NCBI GenBank assembly: GCA_029891345.1
Contig: CM056995.1
Location: 217,190,547-217,254,546, forward strand
DNA: 64,000 nt
Direction of reading: 5' to 3'
Source: Dryococelus australis
Taxonomy: Eukaryota > Arthropoda > Insecta > Phasmatodea > Phasmatidae
In this document: positions 24,428 through 35,813 of the stretch, in pieces
How positions within the stretch are numbered: position 1 is the first letter of the stretch
How the letters are laid out: every line of letters starts with the position of its first letter
Notes under the pieces: generated by a model
Told to the model about the DNA's origin: nothing
The model's input: the letters and a program-made list of their open reading frames with translations, nothing else
The model's database searches: none
Made by a program: the position numbers and the translations under genes

Positions 24428-25128
24428 CCATGGACTAAAGATGGGGCAGACAGCTTGTTCGTATTCTGCTCATGTATCCAACCTTGACCTACCCCAAACA
24501 TGCATAACTGTCAAATTCATATTGTCAACAGTGATGAAAATGCTTGTTTATATCTAAAAGAACTATTATAAGAATAAAATGCATTTACCAATTTAAATTC
24601 AACCAAACTGCAGTACAGATTGGTCAGAGGAAGTATACTCAAAGCATTTGTTTCCAAATCAGTTTTCTAACCTAAAACCCAAACCATGACGTTTGCGCAA
24701 AGCTGGTTGGCAGAAAAGCAGTTCAATGTAGGGACACGGAGATTGGTTGTGCGCAGCCAGCGAGATCGGTCTACCTCATCTTTAGTGTATGGCACGGCCG
24801 TAGAAGGCAGGTCTGGACACTAGCTTGAAAAGTTGGCGCCCTTATTGACCCATTTAGCTGTTGAACTCAACAGCAGAGCATCGCTACTCAAGTAGGGCTG
24901 TTTAACATGGCAAGCATAGAGAGGGAAATTGCAATTTTTTCTTAAAATGGGAAAAAGACGTTCATATATCTATGGTGTTAACCCTGTACCAGCAACGGTA
25001 ACTACACTAGTTTGCGTGCAGCGCATTTCGGCTACTTGATGAACTGAATCAGTCAATAAGGAGGTCAATTCGCTAACATTGTTACGTAGGAAGTGTCCAG
25101 ACCTGTCTTCTACGGCCGTGGTCTATGG
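24428..25128. mobile_element. F4 MITE interrupted by F3a
   Basis: Left end ccatggactaaagatgggg and right end ggtctacctcatctttagt followed by (F3a) and ctatgg form a terminal inverted repeat. Internal sequence (tgacctacccc, gtttatatctaaa, ggttgtgcgcagccagcga) matches 34496-34881. Without F3a the element is about 365 bp. Confidence 0.65.
24793..25120. mobile_element. F3 MITE, full-length copy (F3a) nested in F4a
   Basis: Both ends carry a ~29-bp terminal inverted repeat: CACGGCCGTAGAAGGCAGG at the left and CCTGTCTTCTACGGCCGTG at the right. It is flanked by gtgtatgg (24785-24792) and gtctatgg (25121-25128), an 8-bp direct repeat with one mismatch, as expected for hAT-type insertion. It splits the right terminus of an F4 element. 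No coding capacity. Confidence 0.7.
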
Positions 25129-25613
25129 TCGGCGAACTAGAACAACTGAGGTATCCTGTACAGCCATCGCGTCACGGTCTTCCAACGTCTTATGTTTATA
25201 AACGCAATATGTTCAAATTCGTACCTCAAATTCACACGGTAACATGAATATCACTCCAACACAGTGGTGGAGATTTTGCATTTTGACAGAGGTATCACGG
25301 GTTATATTAAGCCTATCGCTGCGAGCCCCATTTTCGCATTAGGCATTTTTAAATTACGATTTATAATCCAAAAAAGAGATAGCATCAGATGTTTCACTTA
25401 CGACCCTACACACTTATAGTTTCGATTGCTGAGCCGAGTTGAGCAGAGATACATTATCATAAAACATTCATTTAAAAAATAATAATATTCTTCAGATAGC
25501 GATTAAAGAACTCTTCAAGTCCGTATGTAAGTTGCTATTTGCCATTTTATTTGTAAAAACAAAATTCAAACTTTATAATGGTTGAAAGAGATGAGCTTAG
25601 TAGAACTATTATG

Positions 25614-26368
25614 CACTGAGATAAAATCGAACAAAATATTTGTTTGTATAGGGCCAAATATATACTTAGTTGCCCTAACAAAATATATTGTTGAGCAAAC
25701 AAAATTTGAAAAGAAACAAAATTACTTTTGTTCGTCTAGCAAAATATATGTTTGAATAAACAAAAGCTTTGTGTTAGGCCAAAAAAATTAGACTGCCAAA
25801 TAAATATTTTGTCGAATCAAGTGTATATATTTGTTTGGCCTCTCATTTGACTGCCTTCGTTTGAAAATACAGCTCGATAGTTTGTTTGTATTTTTTGTGA
25901 CAATTAAAATAGTAACCGTGTTTGTTAGTGCATCTATTGATGATTAACACTCGTATAAACACATTAATAAAACAATGCAACAAGAAACTTACAGGTAAGG
26001 CTGCAAAATTTGGAATATTGGTTTGTACATGTTGCCCAATATTTGTATTATATCTATATAAAAGCTTTCCACCGTCATCAGTTGTCACGTTAGCTGAGAT
26101 TACTAAGGCGAAGCGCTCGGACGCACATGATATAGATTCGAAACTCCGTCGAACTTGTAAAATTCTTTTATATAGTCCCAAACTGTTTAATGTACGTGTA
26201 GCCAAACAAATATTTAGTTGCGCCAACTAAATCTTACAGCTTGGGGCAACCTAATGAGAACAACAAAATAACTTGGTTTCAGAAACAAAATATATCATTG
26301 CTCCTATACAAATATTTTGGTTGGCCAAAACAAATCTTGTTCGATTCAACAAAACTTTTTTCTCAGTG
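25614..26368. mobile_element. F6 element with CACTGAG termini
   Basis: Left end cactgagataaaatcg and the inverse right end ttttttctcagtg form a short terminal inverted repeat. The outer ~250 bp on each side is full of aacaaaatat / atatttgttt motifs in both directions. The centre (25860-26150) has no convincing gene. CACTG-type ends occur in CACTA and Chapaev transposons; superfamily not determined. Confidence 0.5.
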
Positions 26369-26384
26369 TGCTTACTAAATGAAG

Positions 26385-26612
26385 TACAGAATGTCGAGTT
26401 GGTGAGCGTTCAGCAACGAGGACTCGATCGCCGGTGAAGGTGAAGTGTGGTAAAGATGGAGCAGCGGTGGAATGCAAGTGCGGGGTAAACGAAGGTGTCC
26501 CGAGTAAACCCGCCACACAATGGCAGCGCACGCCATGTTTTACCACGCACTAGAATCCGAGCGGCTTCGGAGCCCGGTTGGGAGGCGAGTAGTCTGACCG
26601 CTTCACCACCGC
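26385..26612 (-). mobile_element. Divergent tRNA-derived SINE, minus strand
   Basis: On the minus strand, gcggtggtgaagcggtcaga and tactcgcctcccaaccggg form the head. The body gcgggtttactcgggacac and caccttcaccggcgatcg follows the same layout as the other SINEs with much lower identity. It lies ~17 bp right of the F6 terminus. Confidence 0.5.
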
Positions 26613-27004
26613 ATGACTATTCAGTACTTCTTGCTTGCAGGCGAAGTCAGCTGACACACGTGCCAATTCCACCCATCCCATTCTAGACCCTCCAGGTCTC
26701 CGACACGAAAATACCCTTCCAGACCCACTTTAATTTACGGTTTCTGGTGTTGCAAACAAAAATGTTTATGATGCGCACTGTACTTAAGTCGACATAATAC
26801 ATTTTTTGAGGTCACAGCCAATGAGCTGTAGGCCATATGTTCGGCTACAATTATATGAAGCAATTATGACCTAAACTAGTATAATGGTTTTTGAATCATT
26901 TACCCACACGTCATTGTCATTGAGCTTTGCGGGGTGCAGTACAGACCAAATATTAACTACACTTAGTAATGTACATAATTGTGTACACAGGGTCCGAATC
27001 GTTT

Positions 27005-27325
27005 AAAGAAACCAGTTTCGCCCGGAGTTTATTTTTGCGAAATAGAAGAGGCAATAAATCCGACATTTGAATTCTGTCATATACTTTTTAACTGTTATCC
27101 GGGGTGTATTTGTGATTTGTATGAGTCAGTAGAGGAAAATAAATGGCAACTGCCATATGCTTTATTATTGTTATCTGAAGTGTATTTGTGTGAGTTAGAG
27201 GAGGCAATAAATCCTACATAATTCTGTCATATTATTTACAACTTTTATCCTGTGTTTAGTCGTGTGAATTAGAAGAGGTAATAAATACATCCGACTTCTG
27301 TCATATACTCTATAACCGTTATGAC
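27005..27325. repeat. ~75-bp tandem repeat, ~4 units
   Basis: Theme: gtgtatttgtgtgaattag then aagaggcaataaatccgac, attctgtcatatactttata, actgttatcc. The 80-codon open frame here, with EEAINPT appearing twice, is the translated repeat. Confidence 0.6.
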
Positions 27326-28266
27326 TGTTTTGTACATTATACATACAGCCCTTAAGAATTTAAAATATGCAGAATTACTAGCGCTATGATCCTTAATTTT
27401 ATGGCGGTATTTACCAGTACTATAACAGCTGTAGTCTCCTTCCTCATTTTTAAGATAACAAACCAACCCCGTTATTATTATTTGTTACCTGAAATAATAA
27501 ATACCTTGCGTGCTAGCTTCTTAAAAACACTCTTATTATCGAAATGAGTTAATTTGATAATGTTGAAATTTCTTCGTTAATGATAATCCCACATCCGCTC
27601 TAGACAAGGAAGGCTATTTTTGATTGAAATAATGAGTGCAATGTAGTTAATATATATCAGTTTCATTAGCTAAGACTTAGATGATTTAGAAATGAGGATA
27701 GTTATTAATACAAGACACACATGTAACGCTATCTAACGTACAGGAGACGCAACTGCTATGTAAGGGACGTCCACACTTCAGCATCTGGACTCCATAGGAG
27801 TATAATGTGCGTGAGGAGATAAACTGCAAAAACATTGACAAACTCAATCTGTTAACACAATAGTTTACCAAACACAAAGTTCAGTATAGTTGTGTTTCTT
27901 CAATGCCGTTTAACGGCTTAAAAAACGTCCTGGGCCATCAAATCATCGAAGTGAGTGGTGAGGGCAAGGCTAAAGGAGTGAACAATAATGCTTCGAAGTG
28001 GATTTAATTGTGTTTTTGCACAGTGGACTTATGCAACATTTTCTGGTGTTTGGTGATGTGGCAATAACATTGAAATCTCCCGAAACAACAAAAAATATTT
28101 CAAAAATTCCAAACGCACATGTAACCCGCTATGGCATCTACGTGTAAACGAGCAAAATCAACATTCGCAGTGACGTCACAGGCACGTTATCATGGCGGCG
28201 TCGGTTTTCCCGGCGCAAAAGCGTAGTCTCTTTTTAAATGCGTTATTTTCGAGCTATACGAACACA

Positions 28267-28325
28267 AATAGAGGAATGACTTCATCACGAGCCTTTAAGG
28301 CTCGTGATGAAGTCATTCCTCTATT
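28267..28325. repeat. Perfect palindrome, 29-bp arms, 1-base spacer
   Basis: The left arm (28267-28295, aatagaggaatgacttcatc then acgagcctt) is the exact reverse complement of the right arm (28297-28325), around a single T at 28296. No related sequence was noticed elsewhere in the window. Confidence 0.9.
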
Positions 28326-29439
28326 GATCTCATTGTCACGTGAAAAGCCTGGAAAAATGCGAAATATCAGTATTGTATCAGTCACGAGCTGCAGTGTTAA
28401 TAAATGTATGACTAGGCACTACAGTTAGTACTATAAACCCTTTCCTTGAAATAAAAATTAATTAACCAAAAGAAAAGCGAAATTGTAAAAATAAAAAAAG
28501 ACAAAATTACGAAACAATGAGTGCAGCTTTTAATTACTTTTTTTCTGTGTTATTTTTCGTTTTTCTCTAATGCGACACATTCATCAACCAGTATTTGAAC
28601 CCAGGAACCTCCGTGCTTTAAGTCGGGTTCACGGCCAACTACGCTAGGAAGGTCGGTGCGATTTATTGCACTGCATCTTTGTAATGTCATTAATGTATGT
28701 AGCAGTTCTCTGCCAACTCTTGTATCGCGTTAGGTAGTTAGGTTTTCCCTCTGCGAGAGTAATTTTCTACGAGGAGTGTATTTTGATGGGCGGAAATGTG
28801 GTTATTCAATTGTGTTCGTGGGGAACGGAAAGCTTACTTTGCATGACAAGCACAACAATGTGCTTCGTTACTGTGAGAGATGATCATTTCGCTCACGAAA
28901 ATATACAACAAATGGTGGGGTGAAGAAGCAGAGGGGCACAAATTTGTTCCTGGTAAGTGGTTATATCCAACTCATTCCAAGACGATGCAATAAGTGTTTT
29001 CCATTCAAACATATGCAATTTATCTTCAGTTGCAGGAACAGCACCAACATTAATGTGTAATAGACGACACAAGTTATTTGTGATTACATCAGACGGCGGA
29101 ATTACTATTCAGTTAATTGTATGCCGATATCTTCATACTGTACGTGGAGAAGCAGTGTCGTAATACGAATCCACATGTTAATAGTATCAATCACGTAAGG
29201 CCGCACAAGATTTTCTAATTTTTTTTCTTATTCTATAATAAAGTTACGGAACACCCGAGAATCATTTATTTTAGTGTCGGTAACTATTAGTGTTTGGAAC
29301 AGTGGCTTGACACAGGTAATACTGTACGAAAATCAATTTCATCGGTAAATGGGCGACACCTGTGATACAGCTGGTATAGCTTTGGTAGAAATTTGGGGTG
29401 AACGTTATTTGGCCTCAAACAGTTTCAAAATGGCCACTC

Positions 29440-29640
29440 CACCTAAAATAATTTGGTCTTAAGTAACTTTACCTGAAATTACTTAACCATAAATTACTTT
29501 TCATATATGTGGCCTTTCACTTGGACTAGAATAATATGATTTAGAGTCACTTGGCGTAAACTCAATTTACCTGAAATTGTTTGGTCTAAAGTAACTTGGT
29601 CTCACAACAATTGTCCTAATGTCACAAGTCACTTGGCCCA
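29440..29640. repeat. Degenerate short tandem repeat
   Basis: Recurring elements of the form acctgaaattacttaacc, ggtctaaagtaacttgg, cactagg/cttggcgtaaa, about 18-24 bp apart. Copies are diverged but the words cttgg(t/c)c and ctgaaatt(a/g) keep returning. Confidence 0.45.
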
Positions 29641-30309
29641 CGGCGATCCGTATAAAAATCCCGGGTAAAACGTTGACGTGTTTTCTTTTAATACTTAAAT
29701 TTAATCTGGCATAATTTGTTAGCAGATTCCCAATTGTTCCATCGGCATAATCGTGGAGGCTAAAAAGATATATTTAAAAAAATAATTTGCTGGTAGTGAC
29801 AATTCACTGTGAATCTGCGTCTCGGAACAATGGGGCCCATTGCCGATCAGTGCAATTGAACAGCTATTTCTGTGATCTCGAGTCACTGACAAAAACAGTT
29901 TGTCATTTGCGCTTATTTCCACTGTTCCGCTTTTCGAGTACTTTGCGGTGTTTCTGCATCATTTTATACACTTTATTTTATAAACGCATAGTTACTATTT
30001 TGAAAGTTTAAAAACTCTGTTGTAGCCCTTTCAGGCCCAATTTAACATAATGTTTCAGGAGTTGCAAATAAAATAATTTATACATGCTGCAGTTTAATAC
30101 GGGACAGTAAATTTAATTATCAGAACGAACTACTGACATAATTTGTGTTCGGCAACTATATAAATAACAACCATTCCAATTCCAGGACAGTAGCGTGGGT
30201 TATGAATCATTTATCCACGAGGAAGTTGATAGGGTATTGAGAATCGTATTGTAGTAATGTTGCTGGCCAAAAGATAACCTTCCTATATTTTATATACACA
30301 TTGAATTGT

Positions 30310-30724
30310 AGTCTATTCACGATCATTAACAACTTCTATGAAGCCCTGCTAAATTTTTACTTTTAAGATATTCCTCTGCCTCGTACAAACAAAGCTTAAC
30401 CGAGCCTAGAAATTTACACCAAAGGGACAGTGCACCGCGTTCGTGCGCTCACAGTGTAATAATATTTTGAAAATGAACCATTCCTTACTAGGCATGACCA
30501 AAATATCTATGTTCTCACTATTTTTATTCATATCAATTATAAATAAAATATTATTATTTGTACATAAAATATGTATAATTGTTCTATTCAACCAAAAATA
30601 AAGTACTTTTCTGTTAACAGAATTGTCAAACGCTTGTGGTACACGGCGTATTTCGGATACAACCAAACACGTCATGCGTGGGGTGATTTTTCAAAAAGTG
30701 CTAATAAACCGCGTAAATACTATA
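30310..30724 (+). mobile_element. F2 MITE, full-length copy
   Basis: Left end tagtctattcacgatcatta, right end aataaaccgcgtaaatac. Landmarks are attcctctgcctcgtac, gggacagtgcaccgcgttc, cttactaggcatgacc, and aaacacgtcatgcgtgggg with ttttcaaaaagtg. About 415 bp, noncoding. Confidence 0.65.
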
Positions 30725-30879
30725 CTGTAATAATGAATGGGATAAAAGACGTTTTTAAAATTATTTCTTTACAACTAGGTGCAATACCTTATTCCGTACG
30801 CGTGTAGCGTGTTGCCGCCTAAGCCGTGAGGAAAAAGGTATATGTCTTTATGTAAGAAGTCTAGTCAGGATCAACAAGG

Positions 30880-31430
30880 TACTGGAAATGCCACCAGCAA
30901 AGCAGTCGGCCTGGAATGGAACTTATGTTCCCCGGACGCGGGGCAGTCTTGCCACAACACGACCAACAACACTCTTCCTGTGTTCGAATTCGCCGGTCAG
31001 GTGTCCTTAGTTTGCAACCCCCCCCCCCCCCACCCCATCATCCCTCCTCCGGCCTTCAAAACAAAGCATAGTAGTTTTGAAGTCCCTGTGCCGCTGTTCG
31101 AATCAAAGCCAAGTGGACGAGTGCGCTCTCAAATAGCCTCTTCTCTGCCAAGGGCACGAGTGGCATCTCCTTCATGTGCCCTACACTGGAGAGTATCCTT
31201 GTTCAGTTCATGATGCCGTGGTTAGGCCTTAATTTAATGGCCTGCCTGAACGCGCCATATCACGTAGAACTGCAATCAGGCCATCGGGCAGTAAATCTAG
31301 GACGCTGTGGCGCAAGCATGATGGCTGAAACAGCAAGAATTCCTTCCGTCGAACTAAGAACCAAGTCACTATTGCGCGAGTCTCAAAGACAACATAGACC
31401 AACACCTTTAACAGGGTCTCATTAGAACAG
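30880..31430. other. GC-rich patch with overlapping open frames
   Basis: Plus-strand frames of 123 codons (from 30842) and 83 codons (from 31174) overlap, plus a 69-codon minus frame. A C-run of ~12 lies at 31018. No domain recognised. The mixed frames and the homopolymer suggest a decayed insertion rather than an exon. Confidence 0.25.
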
Positions 31431-31989
31431 ACCTGCAAAATTCGCGTTATTATTTGACGACGTTACACTTAAAACACTTTTACTTTCCAATACGTATGTC
31501 ATTGGACAATTCTTCATTTGATACGCTCTGGGTTGCTCTGCTCCAATAAATGAACACTTCACAATTGTGTGCTCCAATCACGCGCAGGTCACGCAGAAAG
31601 GGAGTGACTTAACACTAGGCAGCGGCCAATGGAGAAACGACGCCGGCTCGAGTATATACAGTAGTACGAATTTTAGCTTGGCGCCAAAAAAATACCGCGA
31701 ATTTTGCAGGTCCTTGCTAATTAGTATTTAATATCACGTTTCATAAAATTTAGCCGGTCACTTAGTTTTCACTCCAGACAATATTTTGTGTAGTGGCGTC
31801 CAAGAGGACAATGTGACCAACCACCAAGTTTTATCTAACGGGTTGAAACATTCACCTCTCGAGAGTGCAGTGGTTGCAGTTAGCAAAAGCAGAGAAAATA
31901 CTATTCGACATGAGAAGCAACGCTAGATGCAGCACCGTCGCTTCCAACATGTAGCCAGGATAATAGGTCAAATGTATTTTCTAAACGCT

Positions 31990-32305
31990 GGGCAACGGCT
32001 AGCGGCAGTGAAATTTCGCGAAAAGATTTCAAGGCAAGTTATATTTCAAAACATTGTAGGGTCGTTTACATTTAGTGATTGGCTGAATTACTTTTTAACG
32101 CGTGTTAACTGTCTGCACACGAATCACGTAGGAGCCGTGCCGATGTTACCGAATTCTGAGTGGTCTAGTCAAATATGAAAACGCCTCAAGCAGGCAGCAA
32201 CCAATAGGATTAGACAAACTGCTGTAGGGTGCTTATAGTATTGAAGTCAACCATGCAGTCATATTTTTTCGCAAAAAGTCACTAGCTCTAGCAATGGCCG
32301 AAGCG
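31990..32305. mobile_element. F9 MITE copy a
   Basis: Left gctagcggcagtgaaatttc then gcgaaaagatttcaagg; right attttttcgcaaaaagtcac then tagctctagc, an imperfect terminal inverted repeat. The body matches 38391-38695 at about 90% by eye, including cgtaggagccgtgccgatg. Confidence 0.65.
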
Positions 32306-32611
32306 TGGCTTACTAGTATTTAATTCGGTCCCCATCTGATGGATGCAGACTCTATATAAATGGTGAGAGATTTTTTAATGCGAAGAACGTTACCTGGCCA
32401 ATCAGTGGCGACTTTACCCGGCATAGCAGGGCGCAGTGGCCATTTAATAAAAAAATAATAATAATTTGCAATAATTAAAAATTCTTTGTTTGTGCAATAA
32501 CTATATTGTAAGGAGGGTAAATTTCTACTTTTGTTTTACGTACAGTAAACGATTTAAGTATAATTTTACCTTATTAGAATGGCCACTTGCCCTGCTCTCC
32601 CCTACTGCATT

Positions 32612-32878
32612 TGAGTGAGTGAGTGAGTGAAGAGATTAGTGCGTGCTCTTAACAGCGAGGTCTTGAGAGCCTATAAGGGTGATTGGGGTGAGTATGCAGC
32701 AGTGCCGGAATAAAGGGTTGGGGGAAACGGGAGATCCCCGCGAAAACCCGCCGACCAGCGGCATCGTCCTGCACGACTCCTACATGTGAAGATCCGGGAG
32801 TAACCCGGCCGGGGGTTCGAACCCGGTTCGCCTTGGTGGGAGGCGAACAGTCTAACCGCTCAGTCACCGTGCGGCCCC
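32612..32878 (-). mobile_element. tRNA-derived SINE, minus strand
   Basis: Reverse complement of the family: (gagtgagtgagtgagtga) tail at the left, gggagatccccgcgaaaac, gccgaccagcggcatcgtcc, and the tRNA-like head at the right (ccttggtgggaggcgaacag). Seven bases further on, F10a begins. Confidence 0.8.
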
Positions 32879-32885
32879 TACATTT

Positions 32886-33504
32886 CTAAGGCCGTGTCCG
32901 AATTCAGGTATATACTTGCGTACTCGCATCCTTACATACTTCACTTACCCTTGGCACCAAACTTGATGATTTCGAACACGCATGCTTATTGACTTTGGTG
33001 ACAGTTATTAGCCAGCTAACAACTTAAAGCGTTCATTATTCCGACTAAGAATGTGATAATTGCTGGAGGCATTACGGTTAAATAAGTATTTAATAATACC
33101 TAAGTTTGATTTGCATACTGTCTTACATTATTGTTTGTAAGTGCAGTTTGGATTGCGTTTTTTTTTATCTTAGCTTCTGTAGGTTAGGAACATCGGCCTA
33201 ATACGAATTTATTGCTTATACTTTTTTTTTTAAGGCGAAACTTGGGATTAGCTCAGTTCAAAATTATATGTCTACGAAGTAGTAATGTTGCCATATTAAA
33301 CTTAAAATCAAATAATTATGTTGGAAATCAATCGTAACCTACATATTGCTCAAAATGGCGGCACATATTCCGCAAGTATGCGAGAAGTATACAACTTTGT
33401 TTACTTGTATACTTCAGTTACAGTTCGGACAGCACTTACGACGTCACTTCCGGGGACAGGTACGAACAAGTATGTACTTCAAGCCAATTCGGACACAGCC
33501 TTAG
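32886..33504. mobile_element. F10a TIR element
   Basis: Ends ctaaggccgtgtccgaattc and caattcggacacagccttag are near-perfect inverses. Further inverted similarity extends inward (tatacttg / caagtatgtac). Noncoding, about 620 bp, and starts a few bases after a SINE. Confidence 0.65.
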
Positions 33505-33775
33505 TTCCGATATTCGCACTTGGAAATCTGCGGTATGTAGGCGACACGGACACGACTCAGTGTCGCCCAGCAGCAAGCACAGCCGTTAGGCGAGCCATTA
33601 GTGCATGTAGTACAATTACGGCTCGCACGACACGCGCTAACGGCACTGGAGAAAGCACAGCTGAATGGTGCCAGCCGAAGCAAAAAGTTCAATTACCTTC
33701 GCTAATAATTTCTGAGAATTTCTGCCACTGTTTTCTTTTCTCCTCCAATGTTCCAACGCTGCCTAGTGTCCTAGT

Positions 33776-33777
<2 letters not shown>

Positions 33778-33828
<51 letters not shown>

Positions 33829-33866
33829 ATATATATATACTGTATATATACACAATCATATATACT
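33778..33866. repeat. (TA)n microsatellite
   Basis: About 90 bp of alternating TA with short interruptions, immediately left of an F1 copy (33871), whose insertion it may have attracted (TTA-like target). Confidence 0.9.
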
Positions 33867-33870
33867 GTTA

Positions 33871-34183
33871 TAGGCTGTTCACAGTAAACTTATCACTTTT
33901 AAAAACCCTGCTTAAGATATACTTCTATGCACGTCATGTATTCCTCCGCCTTACGCAAAATTAACATTGCCGTGGGCCTCGTCACTTTGTTCATACATCG
34001 GTCAAGTGAAACTGTGAAATTATTACGAAAGTAAACATTTTAAAAATTTCCTCACTTTTCAAATTCAATTCCTTAAAAAAAAATAACAGGAAAAATTATT
34101 GGATTTATCACAACTATGCAGGTATTAGCAGTAACTTTTTGTAAGGTTGATTTCAAAAGTACTCACTTTATTATGAACAGCCT
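33871..34183 (-). mobile_element. F1 MITE, internally deleted copy with both ends
   Basis: Begins taggctgttcacagtaaac and ends ctttattatgaacagcct, with TTA immediately on both sides. Internal motifs gcttaagatatacttc and attcctccgccttacg are present. About 310 bp versus ~420 bp for full-length copies. Confidence 0.7.
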
Positions 34184-34495
34184 TTACTATATATGTTCAC
34201 GCACGTTGAGCGAAAACGTCGTCGAAAAACATCCGTCTGCATATCCCTTACGAAGAAATAATTCGAAAACATGTGTTAAACCTGAGACTGAAAGTGCGAG
34301 AAGTAAACTCCAACAAATGGAACACTAGAAAGTCGAGCATTGGGAAACAAACAAAAGTTCACGAAGGGTATGTTGTATGTACCAAAAGTTGAATGGGACA
34401 CTTTATGATGCATCTGTGCCCTAACTGCGAATTCGGTTGCGAATGTGACCGCACAGTCCCGATTCGCTTTTCTTGGGAATGAAGCCAGATACCGA

Positions 34496-34881
34496 CCATA
34501 GACTAAAAATGAGGTAGACAGTTTATTTGTCGCCTGTCAATGTACCCTACAATGACTTACCACAAAGAAACAGAACTGTCAAAGTCACATGGTCATCTCT
34601 GATGAACGTGTTTGTTTATATATTAATTTTCAAAAGGCAAGCATATTTATATGTCTAAAATACTTTCACCAGCATGACTTTAATAGAACTGCTTTTCGAA
34701 ATTGGTTAGTGGAAACACACAAACATCTCAAAACACTTGTTTGCATAAAAGTTTTCTAATATCTAATCCAATTCACTCCGTTTTCGCTAGTCGTATTGGC
34801 ATAAAAGCAATTCAACATTGGGACACGGAAATTGGTTGTGCGAAGCCAGCGAGATCGGTCTACCTCAACTATAGTCTACGG
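34496..34881. mobile_element. F4 MITE, intact-length copy
   Basis: Begins ccatagactaaaaatgagg and ends with its inverse ctatagtctacgg. Internal landmarks shared with F4a are tgacttaccaca, gtgtttgtttatat and ggttgtgcgaagccagcga. Noncoding, ~386 bp. Confidence 0.65.
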
Positions 34882-35097
34882 TACGGACCTTTGACTGGTG
34901 GTTTCCAACACAGCTTAGAATAGACAACTAATATAAAACTTGCTGCAGACTTCTCAACAATAAAATTCTGGGGATGCTTCTTTAAAGTTCCATAATACAC
35001 TCTTCACGAAGAGAAGTCTCCACACCGGGTCAGGATTTGCTCTTGTCGTCGATGGGTTAGTAGACTCGCGTGTCTGTGAAGCACTATCTGTTCTTTA

Positions 35098-35509
35098 CTG
35101 TTAATGGTAAAATGAGCACTTTGACAGCCTTGATTAAGATCTACTTGTATTCACTTGTGTATTCTTCCGCATTATGCAAAATTAACATTGTCATTTCCTC
35201 TTCGCTTTATTCATGCACCGGTCAAGCAAAACTGTAAAATTATTAGAACAAAAAGTGTTTCACAGTTATGTGTAATTTTACACTAAGATGCATTTAAAAA
35301 GCAGAAAACGAAAGAAATAATTTAAATGATCGCAAATGGTTACCTAACACTTTTTATTTGACGTTAAAACATGGTACTATGTTCACTCCATCAGTACCAA
35401 CTGTACTTGGCGCATGTCAATCAACTTGCCTGTTGAAATGTATACGGGTAGAGCAGTGACTTTTTTCTACGGTCGATTTAAAAAGTGCTCACTTTATCGT
35501 GAACAGCCT
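35098..35509 (-). mobile_element. F1 MITE, full length
   Basis: Left terminus ctgttaatggtaaaatgagc, right terminus ctcactttatcgtgaacagc. Carries all family landmarks: attaagatctacttgtatt, cactttttatttgacgtt and catgtcaatcaacttgcc. TTTA lies beside each end. Confidence 0.7.
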
Positions 35510-35813
35510 TTACTTTCCTCCCGTGCTTCAAACGCGCAAAACATACCATGGCAAATGGCGGCCACTACTCAACCCGGAACCAGTGCACACAATTTTGTAC
35601 AAAACGGACACGAAGGTTTCTTTTTTTCGCCGGTGCTTTACACTGCGTGGCAGTGACCAATGATCTTCACTGTGGGTAACCTATTCGAGTACAATGTTAC
35701 TTGTCTATATTATGGTTGGTTCATATTATCATAGAGTAGTTAAGAATACAGAGATGGAACAGCCCCGTATACCGCGAACGTCGGCCACACGCCAGCAAAA
35801 TGGCTTCACTGGT

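Larger units (their letters stand above)
26620..30300. other. Stretch without recognised genes
   Basis: Apart from the tandem repeats at 27005-27325 and 29440-29640 and the palindrome at 28267-28325, I see no gene. 28580-28660 on the minus strand has gttcctgggttcaaatac, a weak B-box-like motif, without a full tRNA fold. Confidence 0.45.

Noticed and set aside
28580-28660. tRNA or SINE on the minus strand
   Set aside because: Only a weak B-box-like motif (gttcctgggttcaaatac); no A box at the right distance and no tail.
33780-33887. C-terminus of a 189-codon frame of alternating Tyr/Ile
   Set aside because: It is the translation of a (TA)n microsatellite joined to noncoding F10a and flanking sequence.
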